Shown here: positions 1 to 12,000 of the stretch, one piece after another
How positions within the stretch are numbered: the stretch's first letter is position 1
How the letters are laid out: the number at the start of each line of letters is the position of its first letter
NCBI RefSeq assembly: GCF_030936135.1
Contig: NC_082635.1
Location: 124,001 to 188,000, forward strand
DNA from: Gavia stellata
Taxonomy: Eukaryota > Chordata > Aves > Gaviiformes > Gaviidae
Length of the DNA: 64,000 nucleotides
Direction of reading: 5' to 3'
The notes under the pieces: generated by a model
What the model saw: only the letters and a program-made list of their open reading frames with translations
What the model was told of the DNA's origin: nothing
The model's database searches: none
Position numbers and translations under genes: made by a program

Positions 1-13
1 CCCCCCCACTCAC

Positions 14-3000
14 CCCGAAATAGTTGCGGGGGACGTAGCCCTCGTGGCCGTAGAGGGACCCCCACCACCAGTCGAGCTCCTCCTGGGGCTGGCGGCGCAG
101 GACGGTGACGGGCTCGCCCTCGCGGAAGGACAGCTCGTCCCCGAACTCGGCGCTGTAGTCCCACAGCGCGTACACCACCCCGCTGTTCAGCACCCCCATG
201 CTCTGCTCCACCTCTGCGGGGACGGGGACGTCAGCACCCTGGGTGCCCCCAAACACCCCCACCTCCGTGGCACTGCACCCCCAGCACCCTCTTGCCCTGA
301 ACCCGCCCCCCCCCAGCACCCCGTAACCCACCCAGCACCCACATGGCACTGCACCCCTCACACCCCATCGCCCTGAGACCCCCCCAGCACCCCGTAACCC
401 CCCCAGCACCCACATGGCACTGCACCCTTCGCACCCCATCACCCTGAGACCCCCCCAGCACCCCGTAACCCACCCAGCACCGACATGGCACTGCACCCCT
501 CACACCCCATTGCCGAGACCCGCCCCAGCACCCCGTAACCCCCCCAGCACCCACATGGCACTGCACCCTTCTCACCCCATCGCCCTGAGACCCCCCCAGC
601 ACCCCGTAACGCACCCACATAGCACTGTACCCTTTGCACCCCATTGCCGAGACCCGCCCCAGCACCCTGTAACCCCCCCAGCACCCACATGGCACTGCAC
701 CCTTCGCACCCCATCGCCCTGAGACCCCCCCAGCACGCCGTAACCCACCCAGCACCCACATGGCACTGCACCCCTCACACCCCATTGCCGAGACCCACCC
801 CAGCACCCCGTAACCCCCCCAGCACCCACATGGCACTGCACCCTTCGCACCCCATCGCCCTGAGACCCCCCCAGCACCCCGAACCCCCCCCAGCACCGAC
901 ATGGCACTGCACCCTTCTCACCCCATCGCCCTGAGACCCCCCCAGCACCCCGTAACCCACCCAGCACCCACATGGCACTGCACCCTTCGCACCCCATCAC
1001 CCTGAGACCCCCCCAGCACCCCGTAACCCACCCAGCACCGACATGGCACTGCACCCCTCACACCCCATTGCCGAGACCCGCCCCAGCACCCCGTAACCCC
1101 CCCAGCACCCACATGGCACTGCACCCTTCTCACCCCATCGCCCTGAGACCCCCCCAGCACCCCGTAACGCACCCACATAGCACTGTACCCTTTGCACCCC
1201 ATTGCCGAGACCCGCCCCAGCACCCTGTAACCCCCCCAGCACCCACATGGCACTGCACCCCTCACACCCCATCGCCCTGAGACCCCCCCAGCACCCCGTA
1301 ACCCCCCCAGCACCCACATGGCACTGCACCCTTCGCACCCCATCACCCTGAGACCCCCCCAGCACCCCGTAACCCACCCAGCACCGACATGGCACTGCAC
1401 CCCTCACACCCCATTGCCGAGACCCGCCCCAGCACCCCGTAACCCCCCCAGCACCCACATGGCACTGCACCCTTCTCACCCCATCGCCCTGAGACCCCCC
1501 CAGCACCCCGTAACGCACCCACATAGCACTGTACCCTTTGCACCCCATTGCCGAGACCCGCCCCAGCACCCTGTAACCCCCCCAGCACCCACATGGCACT
1601 GCACCCTTCGCACCCCATCGCCCTGAGACCCCCCCAGCACCCCGTAACCCACCCAGCACCCACATGGCACTGCACCCTTCTCACCCCATCGCCCTGAGAC
1701 CCCCCCAGCACCCTGTAACCCCCCCAGCACCCCCATAGCACTGCACCCTGGCACCCAATTGCCCCCCAGCACCCCCCCAGCACCCCGTACCCCCCCAGCA
1801 CCCCCATAGCACTGCACTCCTGGCACCCCCCTGCCCTGAACCCATACCCGGTCCTGGTATCCCCTCCCAGTATCTGTACCCTTCCCAGTATGCCTTCCCA
1901 GTATCCATATCCCCCCCATATCTCCTCTCAGTACCCCCTCCCAGTGTCCATGCCACCCAGTACCCCCTCCCAGTATCCATACCACCCCAGTACCCCTTCC
2001 CAGTACTTGTACACCCCCAGTACTCTCTCACAGTACCCCTACTTGACCAGTACCTCCTCCCAGTACCCATACCCTCCCAGTATCCCCTCCCAGTACCCAC
2101 AGAACCCCAATACTCCCTCTCAGTATCCATATACCCCCAATAACCCCTCCCAGTACCCCCTCCCAGTACCCACATCCTCCTATACTCCCTCCCAGTACCC
2201 ATATTCCCCTGATACCTGCTCCCAGTACCTATATTCCTCCTCCCAGTACCTATATCCCTTCTCCCAGTACCCATAAAACCCCAGTACCTCCCTCCCAGTA
2301 CCCATAACCTGCCCAGTACCCCCTCCCAGGACCCATAGAAGCCCAGTACCACCATCCCAGTACCCATAACCTGCCCAGTACCCCCTCCCAGTACCCATAT
2401 TCCCCCAATACCCTCTCCCAGTACCTATATGCCTACTCCCAGTACCCATACAAGCCCAGTACCTCCCTCCCAGTACTCATAACCTGCCCAGTACCCCCTC
2501 CCAGTACCTATAAAACCCCAGTACCTCCCTCCCAGTACCCATAACCTGCCCAGTACCCCCTCCCAGGACCCATAGAAGCCCAGTACCACCATCCCAGTAC
2601 TCCTAACCTGCCCAGTACCCCCTCCCCGTACCCATACCCTGCCCAGTACCGTCTCCCAGTACCTATATCCCTCCTCCCAGTACCCATAGAACCCCAGTAC
2701 CCCCTCCCAGTACCCATATTCCCCCAATACCCTCTCCCAGTACCTATATGCCTACTCCCAGTACCCATACAAGCCCAGTACCTCCCTCCCAGTACTCATA
2801 ACCTGCCCAGTACCCCCTCCCAGTACCCACAGAACCCCAGTACCCCCATCCCAGTACCCATAACCTGCCCAGTACCCCCTCCCAGTACCCATATTCCCCC
2901 GATACCCTCTCCCAGTACCTATATACCCCCTCCAAGTACCCATAGAACCCCAGTACCTCCCTCCCCGTACCCATAACCTACGCAGTACCCTCTCCCAGTA

Positions 3001-6000
3001 CCGATATTCCCCCAATACCCTCTCCCAGTACCTATATCCCTCCTTCCAGTAACCACAGAAGCCCAGTACCCCCTTCCCAGTACCCATAACCTGCCCAGTA
3101 CCCATAGAACCCCAGTACCTCCCTCCCAGTACCCATAACCTGCCCAGTATCCCCTCCCAGTACCCTTATTCCCCCGAAACCCCCTCCCAGTACCCATATC
3201 CCTACTCCCAGTACCCACAGAACCCCAGTACCTCCCTCCCAGTACTCATAACCTGCCCAGTACCCCCTCCCAGTACCCACAGAACCCCAGTACCCCCATC
3301 CCAGTACCCATAACCTGCCCAGTACCCCCTCCCAGTACCCTTATTCCCCCGAAACCCTCTCCCAGTACCCGTATCCCTCCTCCCAGTACCATCCCACCCC
3401 AGTAACCCTACCTAGTACCCGTGCCCCACCCCATTACCCATCCACTCCCAGTTCTCCCAGTGCTCCCAGTGCCCCGGTACCGGTGAGGTAGTTGTAGCAG
3501 TCGGCGTAGCCCTCCCGGTACGGGTCGCACTTCTCCACGGCCAGGCTGCCGTCGCTGGTGGTGGTGGCGAAGATGGCGGCGCCGTGGCGCACCAGGGCCA
3601 CGCACACCCCCGTGTCGTTGCAGGAGGCGGCGCAGTGAAGCGGCGTCCTGGCACCGTGGGGATGGGGGGAATTTGGGGTACGGGGGCGGAGGGTGGGCAC
3701 CCCTAGGACCCCACCCACCCACCCCGGTGTCCCGGGGATGAGGGACCCCCCGTGCCCGTCCCCGTCCCACCCCATCCACGGTCACCGAGGGCTGTCGGGG
3801 GGTTATTGGGGTCCCCGCTCACTGGAGGCTGACGGGGATTATTGGGGTCCCCGTCCCCAGTGGTGCCGGGTTGGGGTCCCCGTCCCTGTCCCTGCTCAGC
3901 CGGGGTTGTTGGGGGGGTGACTGGGGTGCCTGTCCCCCTCTGTCCCCATCCCCGATCACCCCAGGCTCGGAGGGGGGTTCTTGGGGTCCCCATCCCTGTT
4001 CCCCGTGGCTGTGGGGGTCCTTGGGGTGCCCGTCCCCATCCCCTCTGGCTCTGGGGGTCTGGGGGTCCCAGATGTCCCCACTCCTCTGTGTCCCTGGGGT
4101 CCTCGGGCCCCACCCCACGTCCCACCAGCCGTGGCTGTGGGGTCCCCCGTCCCCTCAGCCCCATGTCAGTGGGTCCCCGTCCCACCAGCCGTGGCTGTGG
4201 GGTCCCCTGTCACCCCAGCCCCGTGTCAGTGGGTCCCCGTCCCACCAGCCGTGGCTGTGGGGTCCCCCGTCCCCCCAGCCCCATGTCAGTGGGTCCCTGT
4301 CCCACCAGCCGTGGCTGTGGGGTCCCCCGTCCCCTCAGGTCTGTGTCAGTGGGTCCCCGTCCCACCAGCCGTGGCTGTGGGGTCCCCCGTCCCCCCAGCC
4401 CCACGTAAGTGGGTCCCCCGTCCCACCAGCCGTGGCTGTGGGGTCCCCCATCCCCTCAGCCCCATGTCAGTGGGTCCCCGTCCCACCAGCCGTGGCTGTG
4501 GGGTCCCCCGTCCCCCCAGCCCCACGTAAGTGGGTCCCCGTCCCACCAGCCGTGGCTGTGGGGTCCCCCATCCCCTCAGCCCCATGTCAGTAGGTCCCCG
4601 TCCCACCAGCCGTGGCTGTGGGGTCCCCTGTCACCTCAGCCCCATGTCAGTGGGTCCCCGTCCCACCAGCCATGGCTGTGGGGTGCCCCGTCCCCCCAGC
4701 CCCATGTCAGTGGGTCCCCGTCCCACCAGCCGTGGCTGTGGGGTCCCCCGTCCCCCCAGCCCCATGTCAGTGGGTCCCCGTCCCCGTCCCACCAGCCGTG
4801 GCTGTGGGGTCCCCCGTCCCCCCAGCCCCATGTCAGTGGGTCCCCGTCCCACCAGCCATGGCTGTGGGGTGCCCCGTCCCCCCAGCCCCATGTCAGTGGG
4901 TCCCCGTCCCCGTCCCACCAGCCGTGGCTGTCGGGGGAGTTGACGTTGGCCCCGCTGGCGATGAGGAAGTCGACGATGCTGTAGTTGGCGCCGCAGATGG
5001 CGTTGTGCAGCGCCGTGATGCCCTCGTCATTGGGCTGGCTGGGGTCGTTCAGCTGGGGACACGCACGCCTGTCCCCACACTGCCACCCTCTGCCACCCCC
5101 ACTGCCACTCCCCAGCACCCCGCTGCCACCCCCAGCCCCTGCCACCCCTGAGCACCAGGCAAATAGCTCTCCCTGCCACCCTGTCCCCAACACCCTGTCC
5201 CCACTGTCCCCCAGCCCTCGCCACCCCACCCCTTGTCCCTGTCACTCTGTCCCCACTGTCCCCCAGCCCTCGCCACCCACCCCTTCTCCCTGCCACCCCC
5301 GTCCCCACTGTCCCCCAGCCCTCGCCACCCCACCCCTGTCCCTGCCACCCCGTCCCCACTGTCCCCCTGCCCTCGCCACCCCACCCCTGTCCCTGCCATC
5401 CTGTCCCCACTGTCCCCCAGCCCTCGCCACCCACCCCTTGTCCCTGTCACCCTGTCCCCACTGTCCCCCAGCCCTCGCCACCCACCCCTTCTCCCTGTCA
5501 CCCTGTCCCACTGTCCCCCAGCCCTCGCCACCCCACCCCTTCTCCCTGTCACCCTGTCCCCACTGTCCCCCAGCCTTCACCACCCACCCCTTGTCCCTGC
5601 CATCCTGTCCCCACTGTCCCCCTGCCTTCACCACCCACCCCTTCTCCCTGTCACCCTGTCCCACTGTCCCCCAGCCTTCACCACCCACCCCTTGTCCCTG
5701 TCACCCTGTCCCCACTGTCCCCCAGCCCTTGACACCCACCCCTTGTCCCTGCCACCCTGTCCCCACTGTCCCCCTGCCCTCGCCACCCACCCCTTGTCCC
5801 TGCCACCCTGTCCCACTGTCCCCCAGCCCTCGCCACCCACCCCTTCTCCCTGTCACCCTGTCCCCTGTCCCCTGTCCCCTGTCCCACCTCAGCCACCGCC
5901 TGCTGCACCACGTCCAGCTCCCCGGTCAGGGCCGCATCCAGCAGCAGCACCAGGGGGTTGAGGCGCACGCGGGCCCCGGGGCGCCTACGGGGTGAGGAGG

Positions 6001-9000
6001 GGTCCCGCAGGGCCGAGCGCCGTTCCTGCAGCAGCCGGGGGGTCAAGGGGAGGCCGGGGGACACCGTGGGGGCACCCGACGGTGGACGGCACCCAGGGGA
6101 CCCTGGGAACACTTGCCAGGGCACCCGGCGCAGTGCAGCACCCTGGTGACCTTGGGGACATCTGGGGCACCCGTTGTTGTATGGCACCTGGGGTACCTTG
6201 AAGACACCTCACGGGGCACCCAGTGCTCTATGGCACCCGGGGAACCTCGGGGACACCTCCTGGGGCACCCAATGCCATGTGGCACCTGGGGGACTTTGAG
6301 GACACTTTCTGGGACTCCCAGTACTACACAGCACCCATGCAATCCTGGGGACACCTCCCAGGGCACCCGGTGCTCTATGGCACCCAGGGGAGCTTGGGGA
6401 CACCTCCCAGGGCACCCAGCGCTCTATGGCACCCAGGGGACCTTGGGGACACCTCCCAGGGCACCCAACACTCTATGGCACCCAGGGGACCTTGGGGACA
6501 CCTCCCAGGGCACCCAGTGCCATGTGGCACCCAGGGGACCTTGGGGACACCTCCCGGCGCACCCAGTGCCATGTGGCACCCAGGGGACCTTGGGGACACC
6601 CCCCGGGGCACCCAGTGCTATGTGGCACCCGGGGGACCTTGGGGACACCTCCCGGGGCACCCAGTGCCATGTGGCACCCAGGGGACCTTGGGGACACCTC
6701 CCGGGGCACCCAGTGCCATGTGGCACCCAGGGGACCTTGGGGACACCTCCCAGGGCACCCAGCACTCTATGGCACCCAGGGGACCTTGGGGACACCTCCC
6801 AGGGCACCCAGCTCTCTTTGGCACCCAAGGGACTTTGGGGTCACCTCCCAGGGCACCCAGTGCCATGTGGCACCCAGGGAACTTTGAGGGCACCGCGTGG
6901 CACCTCGGGGGGTTCCAAGGGACACCAGGCACCGCATGGCACCCTGGGGGGCTCCAAGGGGCACCCGGCACCGCGTAGCACCTCGGGGACAGCAGCCACT
7001 TACCGGGGCGGGTGCGGGGCTGCTGGGGGACTGCGGCGGTGGGCTGTGGCGGGGTGGCCGAGCCTCGGGGGCCGCCGGAGTAGGGGGTGGCAGGTCGGGC
7101 GAGGCACCGGCGTCACCGGGGACCGGGGGCTCGTCGCGGCGGGGCGGGCGATGCAGGAGGCGGGTGATGAGCTGCTGGTACTGGCGGGTGCGGGTGGGTG
7201 GCAGCGCCGGCCCTGGGCACTGCTCCATGGAGCCACGGCGCTTGAGGGGCCGTGGCATCTCGGCCAGCACCCGCGCCACCTCCTCGAACTCGGGGACCCG
7301 CTGGGCCTCGGGGGGCAGGAGGGGCTGCAGCCGTGTGGGGCTGAGCGGCCTCTCCAGCCCCTCTGTCTCCCCACCCTGCAGCAGCCGCTCCAGCTCCGGC
7401 TCTCCCTCCGGCGGGACGGTCTCGGGGGGCACGGGGCGCCCGGATCCTGCCAGGGGGCTGGGGTCAGGGTGCTCCAGCGCCCGAGCACCATGACCCCCTG
7501 CTCCGGGCAGCCAGCACACCAGAGCCCCACGGACCCCCCGCCCCGGGTGGGTCAGCACGCCGGAGCCCCACGGACCCCCCGCCCCGGGTGGGTCATCACA
7601 CCTGAGCCCCACGGACCCCCCGCCCCGGGTGGGTCATCACACCGGAGCCCCACGGACCCCCCGCCCCGAGTGGGTCAGCACACCAGAGCCCCACGGACCC
7701 CCCGCCCCGGGTGGGTCAGCACGCCGGAGCCCCACGGACCCCCCACCCCGAGTGGGTCAGCACACCAGAGCCCCACGGACCCCCCGCCCCGGGTGGGTCA
7801 GCACGCCGGAGCCCCACGGACCCCCCACCCCGAGTGGGTCAGCACGCCGGAGCCCCACGGACCCCCCGCCCCGGGTGGGTCAGCACACTGGAGCCCCACG
7901 GACCCCCCGCCCCGGGTGGGTCATCACGCCGGAGCCCCACAGATGCCCCACCCCAAGTGGGTCAGCACACCTGAGCCCCACGGACCCCCCGCCCTGGGTG
8001 GGTCATCACGCCGGAGCCCCACGGACCCCCCACCCCGAGTGGGTCAGCACGCCGGAGCCCCACGGACCCCCCGCCCCGGGTGGGTCATCACACTGGAGCC
8101 CCACAGACCCCCCGCCCCGAGTGGGTCATCACGCCGGAGCCCCACGGACCCCCCGCCCCGGGTGGGTCATCACACCTGAGCCCCACGGACCCCCCGCCCC
8201 GGGTGGGTCATCACGCCGGAGCCCCACGGACCCCCCGCCCCGAGTGGGTCATCACGCCGGAGCCCCATGGACCCCCCACCCCGAGTGGGTCATCACGCCG
8301 GAGCCCCATGGACCCCCCCAATAATCCCTATGTCTCCCCACCCCACGGCCACCTCACCTTCGCCCCCGCTCAGCGCCGGGGGGGCCTGGGGCAGCGCCGG
8401 GAGCTGGGGCTGTTTTTGGGGTGCGCGGGGGACCAGCGGTAGCCCCCGGGGACCACCGACCCCCCTGCTCCCAAAAAGCGTTTTGCAGTTTGAAGATCAT
8501 GGAGAGGGGCAAAGGTTTGTGACGGGGGGGTCGCCCACCCTGGGGGGGCACGGGGATGCGGGAGACGGGCTGCTGGGAGAAATGCCACCCGCGGGGCAGG
8601 GTGCCGGGACCCGAACGGCGAAAGGGTCCCTCCGCCCGTCGCTCGCCCGCCAACGGGGACACTTTGTAGTTTCGGGGCAGCGTGGCGCTGTGCCCCCCAT
8701 AGGCGCCGTCCTGGGGGGTGAGAATAAAAAGGGGGGGGGGGGGGATCGTGAGAAACAAGGCGTCGAGGAGGGAGCCGAGCCCCCGTGCCCATCTACCCCG
8801 GCGTCAGGCGCCGCTGGAAGGACTCACCTTGCCCTGTCCGCCCGCCCCGTCCAGGCTCGACTCCCTCCAGGGTGCCAGCGCCAACCCCAGGGACGGCCGC
8901 AGCCCCGGCTGCCCCTCGCCGCTGCCTGGGCGGGGGGGGGACACGCCTCAGTGCCACGCCTCAGTGCCACGCCTCGGGCCCCAGCACGCCACGCCCGGCC

Positions 9001-12000
9001 TGGCAGCCTCTGACCCCCCCCCCTCAGCAGCCCCGGACCCCCCCCAGCACCCAAACCAACAGCCCCAGACCCCCACTGGTGCCCCCCCCGAGCCCTGGAC
9101 CCCCCCTCAGCACCCAAAACAACAGCCCCAGACTCCCCATTGTGCCCCCCCGAGCCCTGGACCCCCCCCAGCACCCAAACCAACAGCCCCAGACCCCCAC
9201 TGGTGCCCCCCCGAGCCCCGGACCCCCCCCAGCACCCAAACCATCAGCCCCAGACCCCCACTGGTGCCCCCCCGAGCCCCGGACCCCCCCCAGCACCCAA
9301 ACCAACAGCCCCAGACCCCCACTGGCGCCCCCGAAGCCCCGGACCCCCCCCAGCACCCAAACCAACAGCCCCAGACCCCCACCGGTGCCCCCCCGAGCCC
9401 TGGACCCCCCCCAGCACCCAAACCATCAGCCCCAGACCCCCCCTGGTGCCCCCCCGAGCCCCGGACCCCCCCCAGCACCCAAACCAACAGCCCCAGACCC
9501 CCACCAGTGCCCCCCCGAGCCCCGGACCCCCCCCAGCACCCAAACCAACAGCCCCAGACCCCCACCGGTGCCCCCCCGAGCCCTGGACCCCCCCCAGCAC
9601 CCAAACCATCAGCCCCAGACCCCCACATGCTGCCCCCCAGATCCCCGGACCACCCCTAGCACCCAAACCAACAGCCCCAGACCCCCACATGCTGCCCCCC
9701 AAGCCCTGGACCCCCCCCAGCACCCAAACCAACAGCCCCAGACCCCCACCGGTGCCCCCCCCGATCCCCGGACCCCCCCCAGCACCCAAACCATCAGCCC
9801 CAGACCCCCACATGCTGCCCCCCGAGCCCCGGACCCCCCCCAGCACCCAAACCAACAGCCCCAGACCCCCACCGGTGCCCCCCCGAGCCCTGGACCCCCC
9901 CCAGCACCCAAACCATCAGCCCCAGACCCCCCATTGTGCCCCCCGAGCCCCGGACCCCCCCCAGCACCCAAACCAACAGCCCCAGACCCCCACCGGTGCC
10001 CCCCCGAGCCCTGGACCCCCCCCAGCACCCAAACCATCAGCCCCAGACCCCCCATTGTGCCCCCCCGAGCCCTGGACCCCCCCCAGCACCCAAACCAACA
10101 GCCCCAGACCCCCACTAGTGCCCCCCCGAGCCCCGGACCCCCCCCAGCACCCAAACCATCAGCCCCAGACCCCCACCGGTGCCCCCCCGAGCCCCGGACC
10201 CCCCCCAGCACCCAAACCAACAGCCCCAGACCCCCACCGGTGCCCCCCGAGCCCCGGACCCCCCCCAGCACCCAAACCAACAGCCCCAGACCCCCACTGG
10301 CACCCCCCGAGCCCTGGACCCCCCCCAGCACCCAAACCAACAGCCCCAGACCCCCACCGGTGCCCCCCGAGCCCCAGACCCCCCCCAGCACCCAAACCAT
10401 CAGCCCCAGACCCCCACATGCTGCCCCCCCGAGCCCTGGACCCCCCCCAGCACCCAAACCATCAGCCCCAGACCCCCACCGGTGCCCCCCCGAGCCCTGG
10501 ACCCCCCCCAGCACCCAAACCATCAGCCCCAGACCCCCCATTGTGCCCCCCCGAGCCCTGGACCCCCCCCAGCACCCAAACCATCAGCCCCAGACCCCCC
10601 ATTGTGCCCCCCCGAGCCCTGGACCCCCCCCAGCACCCAAACCAACAGCCCCAGACCCCCCCTGGTGCCCCCCCGAGCCCTGGACCCCCCCCAGCACCCA
10701 AACCATCAGCCCCAGACCCCCACATGCTGCCCCCCAAGCCCTGGACCCCCCCCAGCACCCAAAACAACAGCCCCAGACCCCCACTGGTGCCCCCCCGAGC
10801 CCTGGACCCCCCCTCAGCACCCAAAACAACAGCCCCAAACCCCCACTGGTGCCCCCCCGAGCCCCGGACCCCCCCCAGCACCCAAACCATCAGCCCCAGA
10901 CCCCCACTGGTGCCCCCCCGATCCCCGGACCCCCCCCAGCACCCAAACCATCAGCCCCAGACCCCCCATTGTGCCCCCCCGAGCCCTGGACCCCCCCTCA
11001 GCACCCAAACCATCAGCCCCAGACCCCCACATGCTGCCCCCCAAGCCCTGGACCCCCCCCAGCACCCAAACCATCAGCCCCAGACCCCCCCTGGTGCCCC
11101 CCAAGCCCTGGACCCCCCCCAGCACCCAAACCATCAGCCCCAGACCCCCACTGGTGCCCCCCAAGCCCTGGCCCCCCAGCCCCCCGTGTGCCCCCCAAGC
11201 CCCCCCCCAGCTCACGGTCGTAGCCCCCCAAGCCGGGGGGTTTCTTCTGGGGGGACTAGGGACGGGGACTTGAGGGGACCCCCCCCTCGGCGTGACCCAG
11301 ACACCCCCCCACACCCAGGCCCTCAGCTGGGGCACCCCGGGGTGGGGCGGGAGCACCCGGTGACAGGGACGCCCTGGGATGGGGACAGGAGTGCCCTGGC
11401 ACGACTTGGGGACACCCCGAGACGGGGAACACCTCATGATGGGGTCCCCCTGGGACGGGGACACCCTGGGATGGGGAGGGGGGACAGGAACGCCCTGGCA
11501 CAGCTTGGGGACACCCCGAGACGGGGAACACCCCACGATGGTGTCCCCCTGGGATTGGGGACACCTTGGCTTGGGATGGGGACAGGAGCGCCCCGGGCAC
11601 AGCTTGGGGACACCCCGAGATGGGGGATACCCCATGATGGGGTCCCCCTGGGACAGGGACACCTGGGATGGGGACACCCTGGGATGGGGACCGGAGCGCC
11701 CTGGCACGACTTGGGGGACACCCCGAGATGGGGAACACCCCACGATGGGGTCCCCCTGGGATGGGGACACCCTGGGATGGGGACAGGAGCACAGCTTGGG
11801 GACACCCCAAGATGGGAGATACCCCACGATGGGGTCCCCCTGGGATGGGACACCCTGGGACGGGGGACACCCTGGGATGGGGACCGGAGCGCCCTGGCAC
11901 GACTTGGGGACACCCCGAGATGGGGAACACCCCATGATGGGGTCCCCCTGGGATGGGGACACCCTGGGATGGGGACAGGAGCACAGCTTGGGGACACCCT

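Noticed and set aside
225-8330. Regular arrays as CRISPR
   Set aside because: Units are contiguous with no unique spacers, in introns of a vertebrate gene.
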